A stretch of DNA of 64,000 bases, from positions 682,001 to 746,000 of the forward strand of contig JADKKO010000001.1 of NCBI GenBank assembly GCA_016720465.1, given 5' to 3'. Shown piece by piece: positions 26,206 through 35,783 of this stretch. Source of the stretch: Holophagaceae bacterium. GTDB taxonomy: Bacteria; Acidobacteriota; Holophagae; Holophagales; Holophagaceae. The stretch's first letter is position 1. Every line of letters begins with the position of its first letter. A program made the position numbers and the translations under genes. The notes beneath the pieces are model-generated. The model did not search any database, was not told the DNA's origin, and saw only the letters and a list, made by a program, of their open reading frames with translations.

Positions 26206-27331
26206 ATACCATCTAGCAATCAATAGTTAATGACCTATATTTATCCCAGCCCTATAAGGAGCCGGGATGAAGAACTTGATCACACCAGACAGAGAAACCA
26301 TCGATGCGCTTGCTGAGCGTCTGAAGAAAGCCGAGGGCAAACCTGAATTCCAACGGATTCAGTGCATCCTGCTTCGCGCTACGCTCGGGGCATCCGCCAA
26401 GGACATCGCCCAGGTGGTGGGCTGGACAACGGGTACAGTCCGCGTGATGCACTCGCATTATGCAAAGGAGGGCGATGCCTTCTTCGAGATCGTCCATCGG
26501 GGCGGACGCCATCGGCAGAACATGACAGTGGAAGAAGAGGCCACGTTTCTCGCGCCCTTCTTTGAACAGGCCAAGGTTGGAGGCATTTTGACGGCTTCCG
26601 AGATCAAGGCTGCCTACGAGGCCCAATTGGGACGGGAGGTCGCCGAAAGTACTGTCTACCGTCTGCTGGCACGGCATGGCTGGCGGAAGATTGCGCCGCG
26701 TCCGAGTCATCCGAAAGCTGACCCGGCGGCGCAGGCCGCCTTTAAAAAAACTCGGCGTGGAAATCGCTGAAGAAACAGCACGCCAAGCCGCGGCCGGGCG
26801 CCCTGTCCGTCTCATGTTCCAAGACGAAGGCCGCTTCGGCCGGTTGAGCCGCCCCGCAAAGTGCTGGGCGCCCAGGGGTGTCCGCCCCATCGTGAAAAAC
26901 CGCCTCGTCCGTGAATACACCTACGCCTTCGCGGCCATCAGCCCGAAGGATGGCGTCATGGACAGCCTGATCCTCCTGCCGTCAACGCCGAAACCATGAG
27001 CCTGACACCGCGAACCGTCGCAGACCGCCACCGGATGATTTCATCCTCATGGTACTGACGGGGCCGGGTGGCATAAAGCCGGAGGCCTAGTCGTGCCGCA
27101 GAACAGGCGGCTTCATGTCCTTCCGCCCTACAGCCCGGAATTGAACCCGGTCGAACATCTCTGGGACCACCTAAGGGAGAAGCACTTCGCCAACAAGCTG
27201 TTCTCATCCATGAAAGCCGTGACTGACCAGCTTTCCTCCTCCCTGAGAAAGGCCGAATTCGACGCGAACATGATCCAAAGCCTCTCCGGATTTGGATATG
27301 ATGAATTTAACTAATGATCGCTAGTTGGTAT
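26206..27331 (+). mobile_element. IS630-type insertion sequence
   Basis: Terminal inverted repeats are visible: the left end ATACCATCTAGCAATCAATA matches the complement of the right end, ATACCAACTAGCGATCATTA, with four differences in 20. The pattern continues inward (TAGTTAA). The element is about 1.1 kb and holds one transposase gene with broken frames. IS630/Tc1 elements duplicate a TA target; TA is next to the left end, but the right junction is not exact, so the ends may be off by one or two bases. Confidence 0.82.
26267..27314 (+). pseudogene. IS630-family transposase, several frame changes
   Basis: The first 167 residues are in one frame: an N-terminal helix-turn-helix (ILLRATLGASAKDIAQVVGWTTGTVRVM) and a second domain (ESTVYRLLARHGWRKI). 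At an A7 run near 26750 the frame changes by +1 and continues LGVEIAEETARQAAAG and LMFQDEGRFGRLS, which holds the first catalytic Asp. Around 26985-27090 several more single-base changes are needed to recover NAETMSL, RHPDDFILMVLDGAGWHKAGG (second Asp) and then VLPPYSPELNPVEHLWDHLREK (Glu of the DDE triad). The A7 run could be a programmed slip site, but the later breaks are not, so the copy as written is dead or misread. Confidence 0.85.
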
Positions 27332-27333
27332 AA

Positions 27334-27354
27334 AACGGCCCCTTTGGGGCCGTT
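27334..27354 (-). terminator. terminator downstream of the gcdH-like gene
   Basis: A perfect 9-bp stem (AACGGCCCC/GGGGCCGTT) with loop TTT. Read on the - strand it is followed by TTTATA, next to the end of the IS element. It lies 77 bases beyond the stop of the - strand dehydrogenase gene. Confidence 0.65.
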
Positions 27355-27365
27355 CTCTTATTTTC

Positions 27366-27415
27366 TTGGGACTTGAGACTTGGGACTTGAGACTTGGGAC
27401 TTGGGACTTGGGACC
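27366..27415. repeat. heptamer array, GGGACTT/GAGACTT units
   Basis: Seven consecutive 7-base units alternate GGGACTT and GAGACTT. The array is complementary to the half-array before the IS630 element at 26182-26205, so the element appears to have inserted into the loop of an older hairpin. Confidence 0.88.
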
Positions 27416-27430
27416 CATCGTTAGCTCTCG

Positions 27431-28620
27431 CTAGCGATAAGCGGGAATGCCAGTCACTTCCTGCCCGATCACCAGTGTGTGCATGTCGTGGGTCCCTTCG
27501 TAGGTGTAGACGCTTTCCAGGTTCGCCATGTGGCGCATGACGGGATATTCGTCCAGGATGCCGTTGGCGCCGAGGATCGTGCGGGCCTTGCGGCAGATTT
27601 CGAGGGCGGCGTTCACGTTGTTCATCTTGGCCATGCTCACCTGGGCGGGCGTGTACTTCTTGGCGTCTTTCAGCCGCCCCACCTGCAGCGCCAGGAATTG
27701 GCCCTTGGTGAGTTCCGTCACCATCCATGCAAGCTTCTCCTGCTGGAGCTGGAAGCTGGCGATGGGCCGGTCGAACTGGATGCGGTGCTTCGCGTAGTCC
27801 AGGGCGCACTGGTAGCATGCGTCCGCCGCGCCCAGGGCGCCCCAGGCGATGCCGAACCGCGCCTGGGTCAGGCAGCCGAGCGGGCCCTTCAATCCTTTGA
27901 CGTGCGGAAGCAGGGATTTTTCTTCCTCCACGATGACGTCCTCCAGCACCAGCTCCGAGGTGGTGGAGGCGCGCAGGGACCATTTGCCCTTCATTTCAGG
28001 CGCGCTGAAGCCCGGCGTTCCCTTTTCCACCAGGAAGCCACGGATGCCGTCTTCGGTCTGCGCCCACACCACCGCCACGTCCGCGATGGTGCCGTTGGTG
28101 ATCCACATCTTGGTGCCGTTGATGCGCCACTTGCCGCCGGGTTCGCGCACGGCCTTGGTCAGCATGCCGCCGGGGTTGGAGCCGAAGTCGGGCTCGGTCA
28201 GGCCGAAGCAGCCGATCTTTTCGCCCTTGGCCATCTTGGGCAGCCAGTACTGTTTCTGTTCCTCGCTGCCATAGGCGTAGATGGGCCACATCACGAGGCT
28301 GCCCTGGACGGAGGCGAAGGAGCGCAGGCCCGAATCGCCCCGTTCCAGTTCGTACATCAACAATCCGTAGGCAACGCTTGAGAGTCCCGCGCAGCCATAT
28401 TCCTCGGGCAGCGAGGGGCCGTAGAAACCCAGCTCGCCCATCTTGGGGATGAGATGCTTGGGGAAGGTCTGCGCCTGGGCGTGCTTCTCGATGATGGGCA
28501 GCACTTCCCATTCACGAAATCCCGGGCGGTCTCGCGCACCATGCGCTCTTCGTCCGTAAGCAGGCCCTGGAAGCCCATGTAATCCGTCATGTGGGTGAAG
28601 GTGGCGTAGGCGCCGGCCAT
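27431..28620 (-). CDS. acyl-CoA dehydrogenase of the glutaryl-CoA dehydrogenase type, 1-base deletion
   Basis: The start (MAGAYATFTHMTDYMGFQGLLTD) lies in one frame; from about 28511 a second frame takes over. Adding one G restores ETARDFVEWEVLPIIEKH and a protein of 396 residues. Conserved blocks follow: MGELGFYGPSLPEEYGCAG, FGLTEPDFGSNPGGM, MWITNGTIADVAVVW, FDRPIASFQLQQEKLAWM and the closing TYEGTHDMHTLVIGQEVTGI, whose YEGTHD carries the catalytic Glu and is typical of glutaryl-CoA dehydrogenase. That enzyme oxidises and decarboxylates glutaryl-CoA in lysine and aromatic degradation. No other gene of that pathway is nearby, so the substrate is unproven. Confidence 0.87.
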
Positions 28621-28802
28621 GAAAAACTCCTGTGCCCTGAAGCCTCGGGCTTTGTCCCGCCGGATCGGTGGCGGGGGGTTGGAAATCGGAGCACTGCAGC
28701 AGCGCGCTCCCGGGACAGGAACAAGCGTCCAGGCCCAACCTTGGAGTTTAACGCCAAGGGCCAGGATGCCGAAGGCAGAAAGGAGTAGCGGCCGTGGGCA
28801 GT
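28621..28802. other. gap upstream of the gcdH-like gene
   Basis: About 180 bases with no ribosome site followed by a protein-like frame. It must hold the gcdH-like promoter, but I see no convincing -35/-10 pair on the - strand. Confidence 0.4.
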
Positions 28803-28952
<150 letters not shown>

Positions 28953-28960
28953 ACCCTTCT

Positions 28961-29590
28961 TCACCCCTCGGCCAGCTTGGGCGGGAATGGCATGGAGGCT
29001 TCTGCAGGATCCTGGATCAGGGCCTTGGAGGTCGATGCGGGCTTTTCGTAGCAGTGGCGGCAGCGGGCCTCGTAGGCCTCCGAGGCGCCCACCAGGACCT
29101 GTCCTCCGCTGCGGATGGTGCGTTGGCTCCGGCTGGCCACGGCCCCGCAGACCACGCAGATGGCCTGGAGCTTGGAGACGAACTCCGCCTTGGCGAGAAG
29201 GACCGGCATGATTCCGAAAGGCGCCGCGGCGAAGTCCTGGTCGAGGCCCGCCACGATGACCCGCACGCCGCGGTCCGCGAGTTCCTCCGCCAGGTCCACG
29301 GCGCCTTCATCCAGGAACTGGGCCTCGTCCAAGGCCACCACTTCGACCAGGGGGTCGAGCAGGTCGCGGATCTCGCGGGAGTGGCGGATGGGTATGGCAT
29401 CCATTTTCTGCTGGCTGTGGCTGGCCACCGCCGCCCTGTCATAGCGGTCATCGATGGCCGGCTTGAAGACCTGCACCTTCTGCCGGGCGATCACCGCCCG
29501 TTTCACCCGGCGAATCAGTTCCTCGGACTTGCCGCTGAACATGGGACCGCAGATGATCTCGATGGAGCCGTTGCGCTGATGGACGTACAT
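28961..29590 (-). CDS. tdk: thymidine kinase
   Basis: Tdk phosphorylates thymidine with ATP in nucleoside salvage. The 209-residue protein has the P-loop CGPMFSGKSEELIRR, the FKPAIDDRYD block, Walker B-like VVALDEAQFLDE, GLDQDFAAAPFG and a structural zinc site made of CVVC and CRHC. That is the type II bacterial and cytosolic family. The C-terminal 25 residues are less conserved. It follows DUF4388 by five bases on the same strand and is the last gene of that operon. Confidence 0.95.
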   Translation of the reverse strand: MYVHQRNGSIEIICGPMFSGKSEELIRRVKRAVIARQKVQVFKPAIDDRYDRAAVASHSQQKMDAIPIRHSREIRDLLDPLVEVVALDEAQFLDEGAVDLAEELADRGVRVIVAGLDQDFAAAPFGIMPVLLAKAEFVSKLQAICVVCGAVASRSQRTIRSGGQVLVGASEAYEARCRHCYEKPASTSKALIQDPAEASMPFPPKLAEG

Positions 29591-29594
29591 CTAG

Positions 29595-30818
29595 CTACTT
29601 GCCCTTGGCTTGAGGGGTAGCCGCCGGTTTGGCGGGCTCGGAGCCCGTTGTTTCCGCCGCGGGGGCTTGAGCTTTGGGATAGGGCGCGAAAAGCGGATCC
29701 GGATATTTGGTAAGGTCCGCGACGGGATTGGAGGCGTCCTGCAGCGGGCGGCCCAATGATTTGGCCAGGGGGATGCCGCCGTCGGCGGGGGAAGCCATGC
29801 GCAAGGCCCAGGCCTGGCGTATGCGCGTGACCACGTCCGGCGTATCCCGCAGATCCGCCGGTTGGAGGCTGGCGAGCCCTTGGTTCAAGGAGGTCCGCCC
29901 CTTGGGGACGTAGGTGAGCAGCGGGAAGAGCACGAGCGCCGCGACCCAGGGCCAGAAGACCTTCGAGGGGCCTTCGGGCTCATCGGACTTGCCCAGGTCG
30001 GGATCATCGGCGGTCCACGGCCTCGAAGGCCGGTTCACATCGGCGCGGATCGGCTCGATGAGGCCCTGCTCAAGCAGGTCGGCGATGGTCTTGCAGGTGT
30101 CCAGCTCCTCGTAGCGGCTCACCAACAGGACATCCTGCACACTCTGGGACTGCTCGAAGTAGGTGAGCACGGTTTCCAGCTCGTGGCTCAATCCCGAACT
30201 GCCCTGGGTGCTGGTTCCGCTCTGGCCGTCCAGGATCGTGGACAGCTCGCGGTCGATGTCCAGCTTGAGCGCGTTTCCTTTGGCGGTCTTGGCCAGGGGC
30301 GTGGAAAGGTCCGGAAGGCGTTTTTGGACCTCGGGCCACTCGTCCTGGATGCGGGCGGCTTCCATGAGCACCGTATCCACGGGGATCGGCGGGAAATGCT
30401 CCCGGTCCAGATCCAGGGGCAGCATGGAATCGAAGCGGTAGTCCCCCTCCTTCCAACGGAAGGTGCGGTAGATGATGGCCATGGCCTGGTTGAACAGCGC
30501 GTCCTGCAGATCCTGGGCGGTGACCTTGCCGCTCTCCAAGAGCAGCGTGCCCATGAGTTTCAGGGTCTGGCGCTGGAGCTGCACGATCTGCATCAACTCC
30601 TCGCCGCTGAGCCTTCCCAGCCGGACCAGCATGGTGCCGACCCGGTCCTCCAGGCGCACCTGGTTCGAGTCGCAGCCAACGATTTCGCCCAGGTCGAAAA
30701 ACACTTTGACGAATTCCTGGCCCCGGGACAGCACCAGGGTGCCGCTCTTGCCCTGGATCTTGATCATGTTGAACAGGGAGAAAAGATCGAAATCCCGCAG
30801 CGAGCCTTCGAGTGCCAT
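29595..30818 (-). CDS. DUF4388 (PATAN-like) protein with membrane helix
   Basis: The 407-residue protein opens with the DUF4388 pattern: MALEGSLRDFDLFSLFNMIK, GKSGTLVLSRGQEFVKVFFDLGEIVGC and, after a helical part, LLESGKVTAQDLQDALFNQAMAI and FRWKEGDYRF. DUF4388 proteins are common in delta-proteobacteria and acidobacteria, often with signalling genes. Near residues 290-310 is one membrane helix (VFWPWVAALVLFPLLTYV), followed by a Pro/Ala-rich tail. It lies between the TPR-membrane gene (25 bases upstream) and tdk, all on one strand. The role is unknown. Confidence 0.85.
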   Translation of the reverse strand: MALEGSLRDFDLFSLFNMIKIQGKSGTLVLSRGQEFVKVFFDLGEIVGCDSNQVRLEDRVGTMLVRLGRLSGEELMQIVQLQRQTLKLMGTLLLESGKVTAQDLQDALFNQAMAIIYRTFRWKEGDYRFDSMLPLDLDREHFPPIPVDTVLMEAARIQDEWPEVQKRLPDLSTPLAKTAKGNALKLDIDRELSTILDGQSGTSTQGSSGLSHELETVLTYFEQSQSVQDVLLVSRYEELDTCKTIADLLEQGLIEPIRADVNRPSRPWTADDPDLGKSDEPEGPSKVFWPWVAALVLFPLLTYVPKGRTSLNQGLASLQPADLRDTPDVVTRIRQAWALRMASPADGGIPLAKSLGRPLQDASNPVADLTKYPDPLFAPYPKAQAPAAETTGSEPAKPAATPQAKGK

Positions 30819-30843
30819 GGGGAAAACCTTTCAGCGAAAGACC

Positions 30844-32756
30844 CTAAGATTTCCTGGGGAGGAGCTTGATCCAGGAACGCAGGAACAGGATAGCCATCAA
30901 CAGGGCGCCTACCGGGAACCAGACGCTCACGGGGTCCGGCAGGATCTCGCCCGGATAGCGCACGGTCTGGCCCATGGTCAAGGTGAGCCCGAAGGCGAGG
31001 CAGAAGAAGAGCAGCTCCAAGAAGCCTTCGCGGGTCTCGCCGATGAAGGCCTGGTCCGCGCCCGGCAGCAGGACGATCAGGGCCCGGTGGATGCGACGCT
31101 GGGAGGTCTGGAACTCGGCAACTTCGTCGAGCTTGCGCTTCCGGCTTTCCGCATGCAGGCCGTCTTTCAGGGTGAACAGGTGGTGGCACTTGGAACACAC
31201 CTGCGGATCGTCGCTGTCGGTGGTCCTGAACGGCTCCCCACAGCGGGTGCATTGGCTCGCATGGGCCTGCTGGATGCTCTGCCTCAGCCTCACCAGGAAC
31301 AGCGCCACGGCCAGGATGGGCAGAATGAAGTTCAGGGCGACGCCCTTGTCCTTGATGTGCTCTGTCCATTCCGTCGGAATCGGAGAGTTGTAGGCGTCCA
31401 TCAGGGCCCTGATCCGCACATCCGTGTCGGGCAGCGGGGAGGCGAAGGTGCGCTGGTCCTTCCTGGACTGGTTCACCGCCTCCAGCCGCTCGTAGGCCAG
31501 GGCATTCACCTGCCTCGCCTCGTCCTGCTTTCCGATGCCCAGCACGGTGTCCAGGTGCTCGAAAGCCAGCACGCTCTGGTTCACCAGGATTTCGATGCTC
31601 CTGGGATTCACCTTGAAGGCGTTGTCGAATTCCTTGGAGGCATCCTCGTGCTTGTTCTGCTGGTACAGGAGACGCCTAGATTGTTGAGCACCTCGGCCTG
31701 GTCCGGATGATGGCCCAGAAGGCCGCGGAAGGTGCCCTCGGCGGCGACCCAGTCCTGCCTTTGCAGCTGCTGCCAACCCCTCAGGAATTCGCGGTCCTGC
31801 TCCGGAAGGAACCTCAGGACCTGGGCATCCGCCACGCGCACCTGGGGCTGCAATTGGAGCGCCACGATGCTGGGGCGGTTCGTGCGAGGCCTGGGGCTCG
31901 AAGACCGCAAGCACCGGATGCACCAACTGGAGCACCAACAGCGCCACGACGGTTTTGACTTCCTTGCTGTTCAGGAATGGCGCGAGCATCCACAACCAGA
32001 ACATGGCCATGACGCTGGGGTCCAAGCCCGCAACCAGCGGCAGCGTAATGGCGAGCCCGCCCAGCAGGGCCAGCACCAGCGGACTGATGCTGCGGCGGAG
32101 ATGCCCTTCCTCCCAGAGATGCCGGAACACCTGGCGGTAGCGCATCGTGAGGCAAAGGGTCCACCCCACAGCAGCGTGGCCGCCATGACCCTCAGCCACC
32201 CCGCATGGTGGACGATCCAAAGCCACCGGTTGGTGGCGTGGAACATCCGGAGCTGGTTGAGCTTGATCACGTCCGGCAGGCTCCAGATGTAGCCGCGGAT
32301 GCCCTGCTGCCTCATGAGGGTGATCCGGGTTCCCAGGAGCGATGGATGGCCGGGTCCAGCGCTCCACGGTCTGGATCACCTGCAGCCCCAGGTCAGGATT
32401 GCCCTTCTTTCCCAGTCTCTGGCCCAGAGCCCCATCGCATCCACCAGCGGCATCACGTCGATGGTGGCGTAGCCGCGCCTCAGCAACTCCACTTCCTGGA
32501 CCGCCACCTGGACAGCCTGGGGATCGCCGCTTTCAAAGGCCTTTTGAAGCCGCTTGGCCCGATGGCTCAGCGCAATGGCGGGAATGAGCTCCGGAGCCGG
32601 CAGCGCCTGGGCGGGTGGGATCTGCGGAATCCCCAGGCTAGGCGCGCCTGCGATCCCCACAGGGGGCCCGGGATTCGTGGCTGGCGGAGGCGCTGCCCAA
32701 AGCGACACCGACATCAGCATGCAACTCAACGCGTTCAGAGTCCGGCTGGATCGCAT
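30844..32756 (-). CDS. membrane protein with TPR and zinc ribbon, at least five frame changes
   Basis: I read this as one gene of about 637 codons. It starts with a signal peptide (MRSSRTLNALSCMLMSVSLWAAP). Frame changes then occur near 32400, near 32345, in the 32150-32180 region, near 31890 and near 31680. The pieces in order are a helical domain, membrane helices (LVLALLGGLAITLPLVAG; VVALLVLQLVHPVLAV), a TPR-like part (GWQQLQRQDWVAAEGTFRGL and NKHEDASKEFDNAFKVNPRS), another helix, a four-cysteine zinc ribbon (CTRCGEPF...CSKCHHLF), and two closing helices. I do not know the family. Its place between DUF1844 and DUF4388 suggests a shared role. The density of breaks is higher than elsewhere, so real decay cannot be excluded. 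Confidence 0.65.
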
Positions 32757-32765
32757 AGGAGTTCC

Positions 32766-33059
32766 CTAAGAGCGTGGTTCACTGGGGTTGTCGATGGCGG
32801 CTGCGGGTTGTAGATCAAGGATCCGGAGTCGAAGCTGGTACAGCACTTCTCTCAGCTCGCTGGATTCGGCTTCCGTCAGATTACCTTGGACTTTCGATTG
32901 GAGAATGTCGATCAGGTCCACATAAAACCTGGCCACGCCCGGGTTCGCCGGCGGCTGATCCCGCATCTCGGGATGGGGCACGCCCATCGCCATGAGAGCC
33001 TGTTCGGCCAGCAAATGAACCAATCTGGAAAAGGACGGTTCAGGAACCGATGCCTTCAT
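32766..33059 (-). CDS. DUF1844 protein
   Basis: The 97-residue protein has the DUF1844 pattern: FSRLVHLLAEQALMAMGVPHPE, ARFYVDLIDILQSKVQGNLTEAE and LREVLYQLRLRILDL. The function is unknown; these proteins occur widely in acidobacteria and delta-proteobacteria. Its stop is 9 bases from the start of the TPR-membrane gene, and it is probably the first gene of the operon that ends with tdk. Confidence 0.85.
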   Translation of the reverse strand: MKASVPEPSFSRLVHLLAEQALMAMGVPHPEMRDQPPANPGVARFYVDLIDILQSKVQGNLTEAESSELREVLYQLRLRILDLQPAAAIDNPSEPRS

Positions 33060-33204
33060 TTAGGACCCCGGGATTTTCCAGAAGCCTACCACACCCTGGT
33101 GCACATAGCCGAATCAGCAGCGGTCCTTTGGATTGTGCTAACCATCACTTGTCCGCACCCTTGCCGCGATGGGAGCATGTACTTATTAGATTCGGGAGGA
33201 TCCC

Positions 33205-34224
33205 ATGCGCAGCTTTTTTCCTTTGATCCTGACCTCGGCCATTTGCGTGACCCTGGCCGCCGATACGACCGGCGGCATCTCAGGCAAAATCACGACCAAA
33301 GGCGGTCAGCCCATTCCCAGCGCAGTCGTGACCCTGAAGCGGCTGGACATCACCTATGTCAAAGAGCTCAAGGCCGATGCCAAGGGCAAATACATCCAGG
33401 TGGGCCTGAATCCCGTGGAGTATGACGTCCTGGTCCATGCGGATGGATTCGTGGACACCAGGGACCACTTCAAGATCCCCTTGGGCGAATTGATGAAGAA
33501 GGACTTCACCCTTCTCACCCCCGAGGAGGCCAGGGCCGCCGGCCCGGGAACCACAACGACCGCGGTCCCGTTGGACCCTGCCGCCAAGTTGGAGGACGCC
33601 GGCTACGCAGCGTTCAATGAAGCCACAAGCCACTACAACGCCAGAGAGTGGAAGCAGGCCGAGCCGTTGTTCGAGAAGGCCTTCAGTTCCTTGACGGAGT
33701 CCCTTGAACAGACCAAGGACGAAGCCGCCAAAACGGCCATGCAGGAAAAATTCAAGACCGTCTCCCGGGTCTACGGCCTGGTGCTCTACGAAGTGGGCAA
33801 GGAGGATAAATCCGTCGCCAAATTCGATAAGGCGAAGCCGTTGCTCGAACAGGCCTATGAACTGAACAACAAGGATTTGCGCCTCGTCGAAGCGCTGCTG
33901 ACCATCGCCAAGGAGAAGGGCGATAAGGAGGCCATGGCCAAGTACCAGGATGCCACTGATTTAATCGTTGGCCCCCGTCCGGAGAATGCCTACAACGATG
34001 GCGTCGTGGCTTACAACGCCAATCGGTTCAAGGTGGCCAAGGAGTTCATCCTCAAAGCCATCCAGATCGATCCGAAGTTCGCGGACTCCTACTACATGCT
34101 GGGCCTCATCGAGACCAACAACAACAGCCTGAGGGCCGCGAAGGAGGCTTTCAAGAAGTGCCTCGAGCTGGCCCCCACCGGCAAACATGCGGGCGAGTGC
34201 AAGGAGTTCATCAAGGCGCTTTAG
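33205..34224 (+). CDS. exported TPR protein with a carboxypeptidase-regulatory-like domain
   Basis: The 339-residue protein begins with a signal peptide (MRSFFPLILTSAICVTLAAD). Residues about 22-100 form a CarboxypepD_reg-like beta domain (GISGKITTKGGQPIPSAVVTL, GLNPVEYDVLVHADGF). After a linker, residues about 128-339 are TPR-like helices (AFNEATSHYNAREWKQAEPLFEKAF; AYNANRFKVAKEFILKAIQIDPKFADS; ETNNNSLRAAKEAFKKCLELAP). GGGAGG precedes the ATG. It probably works in the periplasm as a binding or scaffold protein; there is no enzyme motif. It is divergent from DUF1844 and converges on xthA. Confidence 0.85.
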   Translation: MRSFFPLILTSAICVTLAADTTGGISGKITTKGGQPIPSAVVTLKRLDITYVKELKADAKGKYIQVGLNPVEYDVLVHADGFVDTRDHFKIPLGELMKKDFTLLTPEEARAAGPGTTTTAVPLDPAAKLEDAGYAAFNEATSHYNAREWKQAEPLFEKAFSSLTESLEQTKDEAAKTAMQEKFKTVSRVYGLVLYEVGKEDKSVAKFDKAKPLLEQAYELNNKDLRLVEALLTIAKEKGDKEAMAKYQDATDLIVGPRPENAYNDGVVAYNANRFKVAKEFILKAIQIDPKFADSYYMLGLIETNNNSLRAAKEAFKKCLELAPTGKHAGECKEFIKAL

Positions 34225-34262
34225 GCCTGGCGGGCCGCGGGCTCTTAGCCTGAGGCCGGAAA

Positions 34263-35042
34263 TCAGTCCTTCAATTCCAGGCTGATGGGGCAATGGTCAC
34301 TGCCCATCGCATCCGCGTGGATGGAGGCGCCGTTCACCCGCGGCATGAGCGAATCGCTCACCAGGAATAGATCGATCCGCCACCCGACATTCTTGGCCCG
34401 CGCGCCGCCCCGGGCGGTCCACCAGGTGTAGAGGCCCGGCACGCCCGGGTTCCGCTCTCGGAGCACGTCCACCATGCCCGCCTTGAGGTAGCCCTTGAAT
34501 CCCTCCCGCTCTTCGGGCGTGAAGCCCGGGTTCTTCACGTTGTCCTTGGGACGTGCCAGATCGATTTCTTCGGGCGCGACGTTCATGTCGCCGGTAAGGA
34601 TGATTTTTTCACCCTTCTTGTGCCGGGATTTCAGGATGCCCGCTAGATCGGCCGCGAATTTCTGTTTGAAAGGCAGCCGCACCAAGCCGGCGGAAGCGTT
34701 GGGAAAGTAGCCGGCGATGAAGGTCAGTTCCCCCAGCGTGCTGACGATGATGCGCCCTTCGGCGTCCACTTCCGCCAGGCCCAGCCCCTTCGTGTGCTTC
34801 CACCCCGAGCCCTTCCGTGTGAGCGTGGCCGAGCCCGCGTAGCCCTTCTTGGCCTGGGAGGGGAACCAGCAGACATCGAAACCGGCCTCCAGCTGCCGAC
34901 GGACATCCAGGTCGATCTCTTCCCATTCGCAACGGATTTCCTGGAGGCTCAGCACGTCCGGATCGGCTGCCTCCAGCCACTCCATGAAGCCTTTCTTAAG
35001 CGCGCTGCGGAAGCCGTTGACATTCCAGCTCATGAATTTCAT
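34263..35042 (-). CDS. xthA: exodeoxyribonuclease III (AP endonuclease)
   Basis: The enzyme cuts DNA at abasic sites in base excision repair. The 259-residue product has MKFMSWNVNGFRSA, LSLQEIR with the metal-binding Glu, the ILTGDMNVAPEEIDL active site, the catalytic Asp in WRIDLFLVSDSL and the closing GSDHCPISLEL. I chose the ATG at 35042, five codons after the first ATG, because it follows GGAG and gives the family's MKF start. An ArsC/Spx-like gene lies 21 bases upstream. Confidence 0.95.
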   Translation of the reverse strand: MKFMSWNVNGFRSALKKGFMEWLEAADPDVLSLQEIRCEWEEIDLDVRRQLEAGFDVCWFPSQAKKGYAGSATLTRKGSGWKHTKGLGLAEVDAEGRIIVSTLGELTFIAGYFPNASAGLVRLPFKQKFAADLAGILKSRHKKGEKIILTGDMNVAPEEIDLARPKDNVKNPGFTPEEREGFKGYLKAGMVDVLRERNPGVPGLYTWWTARGGARAKNVGWRIDLFLVSDSLMPRVNGASIHADAMGSDHCPISLELKD

Positions 35043-35063
35043 GGGGACTCCAAACACGGGAAT

Positions 35064-35405
35064 TCAGTTCGCGATGTCTTCATAGGCTGCGGGATCGAAG
35101 CCGATGATGGCGCCCCGCGGATGCACCAGGATAGGCCTTTTCAGGAGATTGTTGTCCTGGACCATCAGTGCGATGGCCTCCGCTTTCGAGATCCGCCGGT
35201 CCTTGAGTCCCAGCTCCTTGTACTTCGGACTTCTGGTGCCCAGCATGGGCGCGGGATCCTCCGGTAGCAGCGCCTCCAGTTCAGCGGCATTCAGAGGTGT
35301 CTTGAAGTAGTCCCGCACCATGGCCTCGATGCCCAGCTCAGCGAGCTTCGCCTTGGCGTTGCGGCAGGTGGTGCAGGAGGATTTCATCCAGAGCACGGCT
35401 TTCAT
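35064..35405 (-). CDS. ArsC/Spx-family protein
   Basis: This 113-residue thioredoxin-fold protein starts MKAVLWMKSSCTTCRNAKAKL with CTTC (Cys11 and Cys14), continues VRDYFKTPLNAAELEALL, GTRSPKYKELGL and ILVHPRGAIIGF. It fits the ArsC-like/YffB/Spx superfamily of oxidoreductases. A true arsenate reductase usually has only the first Cys with downstream Arg residues, so I do not call it arsC. GGAGG precedes the ATG, and the start overlaps the upstream stop (ATGA). Confidence 0.82.
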   Translation of the reverse strand: MKAVLWMKSSCTTCRNAKAKLAELGIEAMVRDYFKTPLNAAELEALLPEDPAPMLGTRSPKYKELGLKDRRISKAEAIALMVQDNNLLKRPILVHPRGAIIGFDPAAYEDIAN

Positions 35406-35749
35406 AAGGCCTCCACGAAGCGTTCCCAGAGGCGCGTGGATTTGATGCGCCAGTAGGCCATGAGCAGCAGGACCGGGAATCCTTTGAATTTCCCTTGATG
35501 CAGCAGGACCACGCGATCGCCCTTGCGTTCGATGAGGTAGCGGGACCACTCCTCGACTCCGGGGAAGGGCCGCTCCTGGTGTTGGATCTCCGCCCTGGCC
35601 TCATCCCGCATCAGAAGCTGGGGAAGGGCATGCCGATGGCGGGGATGCCATTCGCCGTAGCGGCCGCCATCCAGCAGCCGTTCCACCACGCGCTCGAAGG
35701 GGGCGTCGGTGTCCCTGAGCAATTCGAAGGACCAGACCGGGAGTTTCAT
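35402..35749 (-). CDS. small unrecognised protein, possibly SRPBCC-like
   Basis: From the ATG at 35749 (GAGGAG upstream) the protein has 115 residues. I do not recognise it firmly. The pattern (VWSFELLRDTDAPFERVVERL, then YGEWHPRHRHALPQL) and alternating hydrophobic strands toward the end (DRVVLLHQGKFKGFPVLLLMAYW) resemble the START/SRPBCC ligand-binding fold. No signal peptide is present. It is coupled by ATGA overlap to the ArsC/Spx-like gene. Confidence 0.7.
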   Translation of the reverse strand: MKLPVWSFELLRDTDAPFERVVERLLDGGRYGEWHPRHRHALPQLLMRDEARAEIQHQERPFPGVEEWSRYLIERKGDRVVLLHQGKFKGFPVLLLMAYWRIKSTRLWERFVEAL

Positions 35750-35783
35750 CGCGCTCCTCGGCTCAATGCGCCGTCGAAAACGC

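Noticed and set aside
26267..27314. Programmed frameshifting as the full explanation of the IS630 frames
   Set aside because: The A7 site could explain one change, but at least three more single-base changes at 26985-27090 have no slip site.
33161..33189. TTGCCG-17-TATTAG before the TPR gene as promoter
   Set aside because: The start of transcription would fall inside the ribosome-binding site, so it is unlikely to be the working promoter.
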